Positions 1-8,900 of a DNA stretch of 51,799 nt are shown piece by piece. Origin of the DNA: DATFXM01 sp035315885. Lineage in GTDB: Bacteria; Acidobacteriota; Blastocatellia; UBA7656. Both the position numbers and the translations under genes were made by a program. The stretch's first letter is position 1. Every line of letters begins with the position of its first letter. The stretch is taken from the NCBI GenBank assembly GCA_035315885.1, contig DATFXM010000127.1:1-51799 (forward strand), given 5' to 3'. The notes below the pieces were generated by a model. That model did not search any database, was not told the origin of the DNA, and saw only the letters and a list, made by a program, of their open reading frames with translations.

Positions 1-376
1 CGTTTGCCATCAAGGCAGTAAAAAACGCCTCATTCGCGGCGAAACACGACGAGTGAAGAATGGCCGCCTCGCAACCGACGAACTCGGCAATTCTGCGCTC
101 GAGTTCGAAGTGTATTGGCTCAGTCCCGCAGAGAAACCTGACCGACGCCATGCCGTAGCCCCACTCATCCAGGGCGCGATGGGCCGCAGCTTTTATTCTG
201 GGGTGGTTTGAAAGGCCAAGATAATTGTTTGAGGCGAGCATCACTGCGTCTCGGCCTTCGACTTTGACTCGGCCACCCTGCTGGCTTTCCAGCGGGACCT
301 CGTATTTGAACGTCTTCGCCTCTTTGATCCCGGTCAGCTCTCGTTCGAGTGTAGTGTACAAATCAGTGGGGTTCAT
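1..376 (-). CDS. kbl: Glycine C-acetyltransferase (2-amino-3-ketobutyrate CoA ligase), N-terminal part, cut by the window edge
   Basis: This is the first 125 residues of a PLP-dependent alpha-oxoamine synthase. The family cleaves 2-amino-3-oxobutyrate with CoA to glycine and acetyl-CoA, the second step of threonine breakdown in the cytosol. Visible family motifs are NYLGL (residues 51-55) and SVRFLCGT (78-85). The PLP lysine lies beyond the window. The ATG at 376 has GAGG seven bases upstream. The gene for the first step, tdh, lies upstream on the same strand, separated by a divergent YceI gene, so the two are near each other but not in one simple operon. A related 8-amino-7-oxononanoate synthase is the main alternative; the neighbouring tdh favours kbl. 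Confidence 0.88.
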   Translation of the reverse strand, partial: MNPTDLYTTLERELTGIKEAKTFKYEVPLESQQGGRVKVEGRDAVMLASNNYLGLSNHPRIKAAAHRALDEWGYGMASVRFLCGTEPIHFELERRIAEFVGCEAAILHSSCFAANEAFFTALMAN

Positions 377-623
377 TGTCAGTCCTCGCAGAATTGTTGA
401 GTGGAAATCGATATTGTGGATTATCGCAGTTCAAACTAACAAGGGAGATAAGGTAAGTTCTGAGTGCTGGGTGTTGGTTTCCAACGCCCCAGCGGGTTGC
501 AGAAGACGTGTAACCAAATCAAAAATAGAAAAGAAGAGCGCACCAAATACTCCTCACATTCATCGATCTAATTACGTGTCGCGTTTGCACGATTGCATTC
601 GAGCAACAATTCCTGGAGGGAGA

Positions 624-1277
624 ATGAGATTATCAATCGCCATTTCAATCGCGTTGCTTGTTATGTCCACCGCCGCCCCCGGCGACTTTCGAAATAAGGA
701 GTATGAGTTGAATATCGCGAATCCCGCTGACGCGCACTACAAGATTGATACGGGTCAAAGCCGCTTCATGGTCAGGGCATTCGCGGGAGGATTGCTCTCC
801 TCAATCGCCGGCCATGATCACAACATCGCCATTAAACAATTCTCCGGCGACGTGCATTTCACCTACGGCTCGGTCGAGCCCGCATCCATGCAGATGACGA
901 TTAAGGCCGACTCGCTGGCGATCACGGACAAAGTCAGCGACAGCGATCGTCAAAAGATCGAATCCACGATGCGAGACGAGGTTCTGGAAGTCGGCAAGTA
1001 TCCCGAGATCAGCTTCAAGACTTCAAGTATAAGCGCCGCCAAGCTCGAAGAGGGCAAATTTACTGCGAAGCTCAACGGCGAACTGACATTGCACGGGGCA
1101 ACACATCCACTCACGGTTACCGCTACGCTCGACTTCGGCCAGAACCTGCTCCACGCGCGAGGCCAGTTTGGAATCCGTCAGTCTACGTTCGGAATTAAAC
1201 AGGTATCGGTCGCCGGCGGCACGGTCAAAGTAAAAGACGATTTGAAGTTTTCTTTCGACATTGTTGCCCATCCTTAA
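624..1277 (+). CDS. YceI family periplasmic lipid-binding-like protein
   Basis: A 217-residue secreted protein of the YceI family, whose lipocalin-like barrel binds isoprenoid-type lipids. The first ~20 residues are a signal peptide (MRLSIAISIALLVMSTAAPG). The mature part has the family pattern: Y-x-I-D near the start, GHDHN, then repeated beta strands ending in KVKDDLKFSFD. The ATG at 624 is chosen because GGAGGGAG lies just upstream; the open frame extends upstream into the kbl region but that stretch is not protein-like. Its substrate is unknown. It is transcribed away from kbl and converges on tdh, with two hairpins after the stop. Confidence 0.88.
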   Translation: MRLSIAISIALLVMSTAAPGDFRNKEYELNIANPADAHYKIDTGQSRFMVRAFAGGLLSSIAGHDHNIAIKQFSGDVHFTYGSVEPASMQMTIKADSLAITDKVSDSDRQKIESTMRDEVLEVGKYPEISFKTSSISAAKLEEGKFTAKLNGELTLHGATHPLTVTATLDFGQNLLHARGQFGIRQSTFGIKQVSVAGGTVKVKDDLKFSFDIVAHP

Positions 1278-1288
1278 ACATGGGCAAC
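1263..1288. terminator. Inverted repeat across the YceI stop codon
   Basis: GTTGCCCAT (1263-1271) and ATGGGCAAC (1280-1288) form a perfect 9-bp stem with an 8-base loop. The loop contains the TAA stop of the YceI gene. It lies between the convergent YceI and tdh genes, so it could act as a terminator in both directions. No T-tract follows, so intrinsic termination is not proven. Confidence 0.5.
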
Positions 1289-1305
1289 GTCGCGAGTGCA
1301 AGCAT

Positions 1306-1322
1306 ACGGTCGTGGCGACCGT
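1306..1322. terminator. Second hairpin in the YceI/tdh convergent gap
   Basis: ACGGTCG and CGACCGT form a perfect 7-bp stem with a TGG loop, 17 bases after the first hairpin. It has no T-tract. Its position between convergent genes suggests a role in 3-prime end formation. Confidence 0.4.
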
Positions 1323-1364
1323 GCGTTACAGAATCCGTGCTCTAAAGAACCTGGGTAAGTTTGT

Positions 1365-2522
1365 TCAAGGTTCCAATAGGAGCTTAACTGCTTCGTGAGT
1401 TCGCACTAGCTCGAACCCCCGCTCGAAGTCCGACAGTGGAACCCCCGCAGGATAGATGATTTTTTCGAGTCGAGACTTCAACCCCGACTTCTCCGAGCCA
1501 AGCAAATCCAGCATCGCGTACCAGGTCTCAAACATCCGACGGCCAAAAATTCCACGGATCGCGACACCTTTCCACACGGCGTACTTTCCGAAATCAAACG
1601 AACGCAGAGGCCTGGAAGGAATCCCCAGCAGCAGAATCTCACCTCCGTTCTTAACCAGAGTTCCTGCATCGTTGTAAGCCGCCTCCGCACCCGACATCTC
1701 GAGGATCACATCAAAACCTCCACCGTGTTCATCTCGAGCGCGCTCCAGCAGCTCTGTGCGTTGGCCGGGAGCCACATCTTCGTTTGTATCAAAGCAGAAG
1801 TCCGCGCCCATCTCTCTTGCGGTCTTGAACCGCTTGGAGAGTCGCGCTGCATTGAAGTCACCGGTATTCGAAAAGTCGGTGATGTAAATTCGGGCAGCCC
1901 CGAGAGTGCGAGCGACTGCGGTTGCCATCAAACCCTGAGCGCCGCAGCCAAGAATCGCCAGCGTTTTTCCTTCGACTCCCGCCTCCATGACCGTGTGCAC
2001 GGCGTTGCCCAACGCATCCAGGAACGCACCAAACCGAGGCGGAATGACTTCGCGTCCGCCGAATCGTTCCAGGTTGACCAGATTCCCAGCGGGCACGACT
2101 ACGTACTCGGCGAACGCTCCGTCCAGATGAACGCCCTTCACTCGAATGTTTTTGCAGATGTGGCGCTTGCCGGTTGCGCATTGCTGGCAGTGCCCACAGT
2201 AGATATGCATTTCGGCGGTTGCGTAGTCACCTATCTTCGCAACGCCGGGGTGCACGTCTTCTCCGATTTCCGCGACTTCGCCGCAAAACTCGTGACCAAC
2301 GATGATCGGCGAATAGCGTTGAATGTCTCCGCCGTTGTAAACGAGCATTTCATCGCGCATGCCATGGCGAGAAGTTATCTGATAAATGCTCTGATCGGTT
2401 CCGCAAATCGAAGCCGCCTGCACTCGGATCTTTACGTCTTGGTGTCCGACGCGGGGCTCCGCTACGCCATCGACGAACGCGAACCCGTCTTTCGCCAGAC
2501 TGAGTTTCTTCAGTGCGTGCAT
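1365..2522 (-). CDS. tdh: L-threonine 3-dehydrogenase (zinc-dependent MDR family)
   Basis: This 385-residue enzyme should oxidise L-threonine to 2-amino-3-oxobutyrate with NAD+, feeding Kbl. The catalytic zinc region is CGTD (Cys40) and GHEFCG (His77, Glu78). The structural zinc cysteines are 109, 112, 115 and 123. The Rossmann motif is GCGAQG. IRGIFGRRMFETWY near the C-terminus is typical of threonine dehydrogenases and separates it from sorbitol or alcohol dehydrogenases. It is longer than the usual ~340 residues, mainly through an insertion between Cys40 and GHE. The start has CAAGGAGG upstream, directly after a heptamer repeat arm. Confidence 0.88.
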   Translation of the reverse strand: MHALKKLSLAKDGFAFVDGVAEPRVGHQDVKIRVQAASICGTDQSIYQITSRHGMRDEMLVYNGGDIQRYSPIIVGHEFCGEVAEIGEDVHPGVAKIGDYATAEMHIYCGHCQQCATGKRHICKNIRVKGVHLDGAFAEYVVVPAGNLVNLERFGGREVIPPRFGAFLDALGNAVHTVMEAGVEGKTLAILGCGAQGLMATAVARTLGAARIYITDFSNTGDFNAARLSKRFKTAREMGADFCFDTNEDVAPGQRTELLERARDEHGGGFDVILEMSGAEAAYNDAGTLVKNGGEILLLGIPSRPLRSFDFGKYAVWKGVAIRGIFGRRMFETWYAMLDLLGSEKSGLKSRLEKIIYPAGVPLSDFERGFELVRTHEAVKLLLEP

Positions 2523-2537
2523 CCAGCCTCCTTGAGC

Positions 2538-2620
2538 AGTTCTGAGTCCTGAGTCCTGAGTCCTGAGTACCGAAGTTTGAGTAGAGGTCGAAACGGTGTA
2601 GCCTCACTCAGAACTCAAAA
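2538..2620. repeat. Inverted heptamer array, CTGAGTC/CTGAGTT type
   Basis: The left arm (2538-2569) has four successive CTGAGTC-like heptamers; the right arm (2606-2620) is the complementary form. AGTTCTGAGT at 2538 pairs perfectly with ACTCAGAACT at 2606. The array fills the gap between the stop of the threonylcarbamoyl-AMP synthase gene (2622) and the tdh ribosome binding site. It could be a processing or termination hairpin inside a transcription unit. Confidence 0.75.
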
Positions 2621-2621
2621 A

Positions 2622-3623
2622 CTACTCTTCTCCTGCGGCGCGCCGAATCCGGTCCATAACAGCGGTGCCCGCGCCCTCCTCCGCAATTGCTTCGATGACG
2701 ATCAACTGCGCGCCCCACGAATCAAGCTCACGCATCGCATCGTAAATCGATCGCGCGTATGACTCTGCATTATTGTCTAGAACCACAGAGCGAAGTTGAT
2801 GGTGAACGATGTCGATCGGCGTGTGACATATCAAACCAACTGCACCCGCGCCAAGAGAACCAAGGCATGTCTCTTTGATATGCGCCACGTTTCCTGTTTC
2901 GGTGATGACTACTCGGGCGCGCGGACTGTAATGACGGTGGCGAGTGCCGGGCGAACGCATCAGTTCTCGAATTGTCGCAAAGGCCTCGACGGCCCCGACG
3001 ACGCCAGCGAGCTCTTCCTGTGTGATCCAGCCCGGCCTTAGCACCACCGCCGGATCAGTAGTTAGATCCAGCACGGTGCTTTCTACTCCTATCCGTGTCT
3101 CTCCACCGTCGAGTATCAGATCGATTCTTCCAGAGAGATCCGACACAACGTGCTCGGCACGCGTAGGACTTGGGCGCCCGGAAATATTAGCGCTGGGGGC
3201 GGCTATTGGAGTGTTGGCGGTGCGAATCAACTCCAATGCGATCTTGTTCTGCGGCATTCTGACGGCCAGAGTGGGGAGGCCGGCAGCGGCGGCACTCGCC
3301 GCATCGGCCTTTCGTTCGAGAACGAGGGTCAGGGGTCCTGGCCAGAAGCGCTCCATCAGGCGCTCTGCTTTCTCCGGAACTCGGGCGACGAGTCTGTCGA
3401 GCATCTTGCGACTTGCGACGTGCACAATAAGAGGATTGTCGGACGGGCGTCCTTTTGCGTCGAATATTCGATTAACCGCCGCAGCGTTTAGCGCATCAGC
3501 CCCGACCCCGTAAACCGTCTCCGTCGGAAAGGCGACCAGCCCACCCTGCTGAATGATCCCTGCCGCCCACTCTATGGCTTCGCGAGAAGGCTGCTCTGGG
3601 TCCAATCGAAGCGAAACAGTCAT
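2622..3623 (-). CDS. L-threonylcarbamoyladenylate synthase, Sua5 type
   Basis: Makes threonylcarbamoyl-AMP from threonine, bicarbonate and ATP for the universal t6A37 modification of ANN-decoding tRNAs. The 333-residue protein has the YrdC domain (about 10-200), with PTETVYGVG (33-41) and KGRPSDNP (57-64), then the HYSP linker and a C-terminal Sua5 domain. It is thus the long form (TsaC2/Sua5), not the short TsaC. The ATG at 3623 directly follows an in-frame TTG; no strong ribosome binding site separates the two. It lies 54 bp after thrS on the same strand and is probably co-transcribed. Confidence 0.9.
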   Translation of the reverse strand: MTVSLRLDPEQPSREAIEWAAGIIQQGGLVAFPTETVYGVGADALNAAAVNRIFDAKGRPSDNPLIVHVASRKMLDRLVARVPEKAERLMERFWPGPLTLVLERKADAASAAAAGLPTLAVRMPQNKIALELIRTANTPIAAPSANISGRPSPTRAEHVVSDLSGRIDLILDGGETRIGVESTVLDLTTDPAVVLRPGWITQEELAGVVGAVEAFATIRELMRSPGTRHRHYSPRARVVITETGNVAHIKETCLGSLGAGAVGLICHTPIDIVHHQLRSVVLDNNAESYARSIYDAMRELDSWGAQLIVIEAIAEEGAGTAVMDRIRRAAGEE

Positions 3624-3677
3624 CAACCCTGTTGGATCAGGCCTCGGGAACTTCCAATTCTGAGTCGGCGCAATCCA

Positions 3678-5459
3678 CTAGAAATCGAAACTCGCGTCGC
3701 GTTTGATGCGCGAAACAAATTGCTCCAGATCTACCGAGCCCTCGTCGCCTTTTTCGCGGGAACGGACCGCCACCGACTTCGACTCAACTTCCTTTTGCCC
3801 AACCACGAGCATATACGGGATCTTTTCCAATTGGGCGTCCCGTATTTTCGCGCCTATCTTGTCGTCACGAACGTCGAGCTCGACTCGCAACGCTTCAGAG
3901 AAGAGCCGCTCGTAAACCTGCCGGGCGTAGTCGGCAGTTTTCTCGGATATTGAGAGCACCTTAGCCTGGACCGGAGCCAGCCAAAGCGGAAACGCACCGG
4001 CATAGTGCTCGATCATAATGGCAATGAACCTTTCAAACGAACCATAAAGCGCGCGGTGGATCACTACCGGCCTTGACTCCCCGTTTTCCGAGTTGACGTA
4101 GGTCAAATCGAAGTTGATCGGCTGTTGAAAATCGAGCTGGATCGTGCCGAGCTGGTGCTCGCGGTTCAGCGAGTCCTGCACAAGCTGGTCGATCTTCGGC
4201 CCGTAGAAAGCCGCATCGCCCTTGGCAATCTTGAACTCGACATTATTGGCTTTCAGCGCTTCGGCCAGCAGTGCTTCCGCGCGATCCCAAAGCGCGACCT
4301 CGCCCATGAACTTATCGGGGTTGCGAGTCGACAACACGAATCGATAACTCATGTCAAACGCACGGTAAATCCGTTGCAGCAGCCCCAACAGACGCGCAAC
4401 CTCGTCGAAGATTTGATCCTCGGTGATGAAGATGTGTGCATCATCCTGTTGAAACTGTCGAACCCGAATTAGCCCGGCCAATGCTCCCGCCCGCTCGTTT
4501 CGATGCAACGGGCTCTGCTCCGCAAGCCTGAGCGGCAGTTCGCGGTAGCTTCTTCGCTTCGACCCGAAAATCACGAAGTGCCAGGGACAGTTCATCGGCT
4601 TCAAGGCAAAGTCTTCGCCATCCGCGTCCTGTATTACGAACATGTCCTCTTTGTAATGCTCCCAGTGACGCGAAGTGCGAAAGAGGTTATGACTCCCGAG
4701 CAGCGGCGCTTTTACTTCCACGTACCCGTTACGGCTCAGAAGCCTTCGGAGCTTGTCCTGCAAAATGTGATAGAGAGTCGTCCCCTTCGGCAGCCAGAAC
4801 GGCGCGCCCGGGGCCCACTCGTGGGTCATGTACAGGTCCAGCTCTCGACCAAGCTTGCGATGATCACGTCTTCGCGCCTCTTCCAGGTTGTGCAGATGCA
4901 GCTCGAGCGCATCCTTCGTAGGCCAGACGGTTCCATAGATGCGCTGGAGCATTGGGTTCTTTTCGCTTCCGCGCCAGTAGGCTCCGGCCACCGAGAGCAA
5001 CTTGAAATGCTTACACTCGCTGGTGCGACGTACGTGCGGACCGGCACACAGGTCGGTGAAGTCGCCGATGCTGTAGATCGATACCGTGTCCCCGGCAATG
5101 CCGTCGATCAGTTGCAGCTTGTAGGTCTGATTGCGCGACCCGAAGAAGTCGAGGGCCCTGGGTTTTTCCCAAGTCTCGCGGTGAAATTCGCGGCCTTCCT
5201 TTACGATCTCGCGCATCCCATTCTCAATCTGCTCCAGGTCTTCGGGGGTAAGAGGACGCGCGAGGTCCATGTCGTAATAAAACCCGTTTTGAATAGGCGG
5301 GCCGATTCCGAACTTAACCTCAGGAAAGATTTGCTGAACGGCGGCGGCCATTATGTGCGAAGTGGAATGCCTCAGGCAGTAGACCTTGTATTCTTGTTCC
5401 GAATCAAAGTCCTCGACTCCGAGGGCTATATCCTGATCGCTTTGAAACTCCTCAGCCAT
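3678..5459 (-). CDS. thrS: Threonyl-tRNA synthetase without the N-terminal TGS domain
   Basis: Class II aminoacyl-tRNA synthetase that charges tRNA-Thr. The 593-residue reading starts almost directly in the editing domain: HSTSH at 31-35 is the HxxxH editing motif. LCAGPH follows, then the catalytic core with MNCPWH (usual form MNCPGH), HRNERAG, RVRQFQQDDAHIF and HRALYGSFER, which supply the zinc Cys and His ligands. The C-terminal ~100 residues are the anticodon-binding domain. E. coli ThrRS (642 residues) has the equivalent His pair at about 73/77, so the TGS domain is missing here. The ATG at 5459 follows GAGGAGAG; an in-frame TTG eight codons upstream is possible. Confidence 0.93.
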   Translation of the reverse strand: MAEEFQSDQDIALGVEDFDSEQEYKVYCLRHSTSHIMAAAVQQIFPEVKFGIGPPIQNGFYYDMDLARPLTPEDLEQIENGMREIVKEGREFHRETWEKPRALDFFGSRNQTYKLQLIDGIAGDTVSIYSIGDFTDLCAGPHVRRTSECKHFKLLSVAGAYWRGSEKNPMLQRIYGTVWPTKDALELHLHNLEEARRRDHRKLGRELDLYMTHEWAPGAPFWLPKGTTLYHILQDKLRRLLSRNGYVEVKAPLLGSHNLFRTSRHWEHYKEDMFVIQDADGEDFALKPMNCPWHFVIFGSKRRSYRELPLRLAEQSPLHRNERAGALAGLIRVRQFQQDDAHIFITEDQIFDEVARLLGLLQRIYRAFDMSYRFVLSTRNPDKFMGEVALWDRAEALLAEALKANNVEFKIAKGDAAFYGPKIDQLVQDSLNREHQLGTIQLDFQQPINFDLTYVNSENGESRPVVIHRALYGSFERFIAIMIEHYAGAFPLWLAPVQAKVLSISEKTADYARQVYERLFSEALRVELDVRDDKIGAKIRDAQLEKIPYMLVVGQKEVESKSVAVRSREKGDEGSVDLEQFVSRIKRDASFDF

Positions 5460-5992
5460 TGTTATCTGACTCTCCTCGCGCAAAAAGGCGCCTATCGTTA
5501 AAGCATTTATCGTACATCAACCGGCAGTGAGGAGAGAAGGGGCGATGCGAAGGTTGGTTTGTGTTGCCCGAGTAAGTTGTTCCCCCCGCGCCGCGCAGCG
5601 GGCGACAGAATGTAGCCGCCCGGTCGCGGACTCACCGGGGAGTAACGTGCTGTCGCCCGCTGTGCGGGATCGGGCAGGGTTGGGACCGCTCTCCTGTACG
5701 ATCCTGTGGCTTGCATTGATGTGATGCACTAGCGATTCGTTCTGCGGTCCACCGAGTCAACGCAATCAACTCTTTTCTGTAGCACTCTCCCCTGCTCGGG
5801 TGTAGAATCGCAGTGCTGTTTTTGGACCAGTACCAGGTTATCTCTCTCCGCAGTTAGGGCACCGTCAGGTTTCGAGGTCTACCCCTCGCTCGAGAAGATC
5901 GATCAGAGAAGGGCCGGTCAAAAAGACAACTTCAGGCAAACCTGAGGTGCTCAAGTTCCTGAGCGTTGCCGAGAAAAAGGCGTTGCGTTGTC
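5460..5992. other. Divergent intergenic region between thrS and the hybrid kinase gene
   Basis: This 533-bp gap holds no convincing gene. It contains one copy of a two-stem-loop element (5587-5670), which sits about 130-210 bp upstream of the thrS start on its transcript side. Nearer the kinase there is a small hairpin, TCAGG-caaa-CCTGA (5933-5946). I saw no T-box or other recognisable leader for thrS and no tRNA. Confidence 0.5.
5587..5670. repeat. Single copy of the two-stem-loop element, flanked by an inverted arm
   Basis: The core GCGGGCGACAGAATGTAGC is shared with the three tandem copies at 46.1 kb. Here CAGCGGGCGACAG (5596-5608) pairs perfectly with CTGTCGCCCGCTG (5650-5662). Inside it, CCCGGT (5619-5624) pairs with ACCGGG (5634-5639). 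The result is a nested cruciform between the divergent thrS and kinase genes. It is a dispersed REP-like element of unknown role. Confidence 0.7.
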
Positions 5993-8900
5993 ATGGCGAG
6001 CAGGAGTTACTCAGACATTCCATTACAGGCAGATTCGGTCACCGTACAGGACGTCACCGATCGGGTGAAGGCCCAGCGAGTGCAAGAGACCCTATACGAA
6101 CTTGCAAGCAAGCTGGCTCGCGCCGACCAGATCGAAGAGATCTACGAGGACGCGCTCGACGCTTTGCAATTCGGCCTGAACATAAAGCGGGCTTCGATCG
6201 TGCTGGTCGAAGAGTCCGAAACGCTTCGGTGTCAGGCGTGGCGCGGTCTTTCGGAAGAATTTCGGAATGACGTTGAGCCTGCGCTTGCCTTACCAAAGGG
6301 CGGTGCTGGAGACGAATCGCTCGTAATAATCGATATCAGGAGTTCGCCGCTATTAACTCCGGACCTGCAGTCGCGCCTGGAAGCGGAGGAGATCGGTTCT
6401 CTAGCGCTGATCCCGCTTGTTTGTCGGGAAAAGGTTCTCGGGAGGCTGTCACTTTATTTTTGCTCTCAGCGAGAAGTCTCCGCCGAGGAGGTGGGCGCGG
6501 CGCGCGCCATCGCAAGTCACCTGGCAATAGCCATCGACCGCAAGCGTGCTGAAGACGCAATCGTCAAGTCTGAGCGACAGTATCGCAGCCTCTTTGAGAA
6601 CGCGCACGATGCAATCGTTGTATTTGAGCCTGAGGAAGAGATCATTCTGGACGTCAACGATCGAGCCTGCAGCCTGTACGGATTTCTCCGATCCGATCTT
6701 ATAGGCCGGTCGCTTCGCTCTCTTTCAAAGGACCCGCAACGCGGTGATCAGTTCCGGCATCGAATGCTGGAGTCGGGCGACTGTCGCTCTTTTGAGACGG
6801 TGCATTTCACCAGCGACAATCGCGAGATCTTCCTGGAGGTGAACGCTTCGTTCGTGAACTACAAGGGGCGGCGGGCCATCGCGTCGATCCAGCGCGACGT
6901 CACCGAGCGTAAGGGCGCAGAGGCCGCGCTGCGCGAGTCGGAGGAGCGATTCAAGAGGGCCTTTGAGGGCAGCCCAGATCCGATGACCATCACTACGTAT
7001 CCGAAGGGGCTGTTTATTTCGGTCAACGATTCATTCTTGACGGCGCTTGGATATGAGCGAAATGAGGTGATCGGGCGGACGATAGAGGAGTTGGGGATGT
7101 GGCAAGACTCCTCGCAGTGGGCGCAGATGTTCGAGCTGCTCAACCGCGAAGGTCGCGTAAGAGGCCTCGAAGTTAACTGGCTTGAGAAGTCCGGTGAGAT
7201 TCGCACGCGTCTGCTTTCATGCGAGCTGATAGAGCTGGGCGGCGAACGGTGCCTTCTTTCGGTAAGCCATGACATCACGATCAGAAAGCGCGCCGAACAG
7301 CAGCTACGCGCGTCAGAGGAGCGCTTTTCAAAAGCCTTTCACGCCAATCCCAATCCGATGTGCATCTTCAGCTACCGCGAAGGCAAGTGTCTGGATGCGA
7401 ACGAAAGCTGCTTGCGGCTGCTCGACTACACGCGGCAGGAAATAGTGGGTCGTACGGCGAACGACATTGCCGCACTGGCGGATATGGGCGAACAGATCGG
7501 CGTTGTGAAGTCGCTGCGCGAGGGTGCTCCCTTTCGCAGGGTTGAGACGCACTTGCGGAACAAGACGGGCCAGATCCTTACGGTAGTGCTGGCAATGGAG
7601 ATCATCGAGTTGGGGAATCAGCTGTGCGTTTTGATCGCGGGCAGCGACGTGACTGACCGGAAGCGGGCGGAGCATGAGCGGAACGAGTTACTGGCGAGCG
7701 AGCGGCTCGCGAGACAGCGGTCCGAGTACGCCCGACAGCTCAGCCTGGAATCTCTTGAACGCGAAAGGAAGAGCCGCAAAGAGTCTGAAGAAGCTCGACG
7801 CGAGTGGCAAACGACGCTGGACATGATGGCTGACATGGTAACGGTGGTCGGACTCGATGACCGATTGATCAGGGCTAATACTGCTTTCTACCGGTCTGTG
7901 GGTCTGACGCCCGAGCAATGCGTCGGAAAAACCCTCAAAGAGCTCGTTCATGGAGGGCAAATCTGTTTTGTCTCGGACCCGGAGAAATGCCCGGTCTGCA
8001 CGCTCAGGTCCCGGCGTGAACGCGGAGTGCTGGAGGTCCCGGCCGGAGTGATTTCCGAGGTGCCTTTTCTGGCGAGCGTGGACCCGATAGTAAACGGCGA
8101 AGGTGAGACGATTGCGATGGTGCAGGTCGTGCGCGATCTGTCCGATCTATACAAAGCTCGCAAGGATGCAGAACGGGAACGCGTAAGCCTGAACGCTACA
8201 ATCGAGCAAATGGCGGACGGCCTGATCGTGTTCGACCGCTCGGCGGGAGTGGTACGCGCCAACCGTCACGCCGAGGATCTGTTCGGTTTCTCCCGGGAAG
8301 CCATGATCAACGACCGTAAGTTCGGCCTGCGAGAAGACAGGTTCTTTACAGAAGACGGGCGCGATGTAGACGCGGGCAATTTGCCGGTAAACCGCGCACT
8401 TCAACTTCAGAAGACTGTCGAGTGCCGCGGATGGTACTTGCGTCCCGACGGCCGAAAGCTTCTGCTTGCAGTCACCGTCTCACCCTTGTTCGATGGAGAC
8501 CAGGGCCTCGTAGGGGCGATCGCGCTCTTCAGAGACGTTACGCTGCAGCAGCGCAAACGAGAACGAGAGCTGCAGGCTGATAAGCTTCGGGCGCTCGGAC
8601 AGCTCGCGTCGGGCGTAGCGCATAACCTGAACAACGCTCTCGCCGCTGTTCTCGGATACACCCAGCTCTCTCTTCCTAAAATCGTGGACCCCGAGGTTGC
8701 CCGTTATCTGGAGGTGGTGGAAAAGTCGGCGAAGGACGCAGCGCGAATGGTTGAGCGCATCCAGAATTTCGCGCGAGCAAGAGCAGACCGGGACGAATTC
8801 GTGTCGATTCGCATTCTGGACGTCGTTCGCGACGCAATCGAGATCACCAAGCCACGATGGCGAAGCGACGCGGAGAGCCGCGGAATCAAATACGAAGTTC

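Noticed and set aside
225..623. Upstream extension of the YceI gene
   Set aside because: The stretch overlaps kbl in the opposite direction and has no protein-like pattern; the signal peptide and ribosome binding site fix the start at 624.
4503..5501. 332-codon open frame antisense to thrS
   Set aside because: It lies wholly opposite a strongly conserved synthetase, with no domain or ribosome binding site; a mirror of GC-rich coding sequence.
5925..5992. Cyclic-di-GMP riboswitch suggested by AGGCAAACCT before the kinase gene
   Set aside because: Only this short motif matches; the required second helix and receptor sequences are absent.
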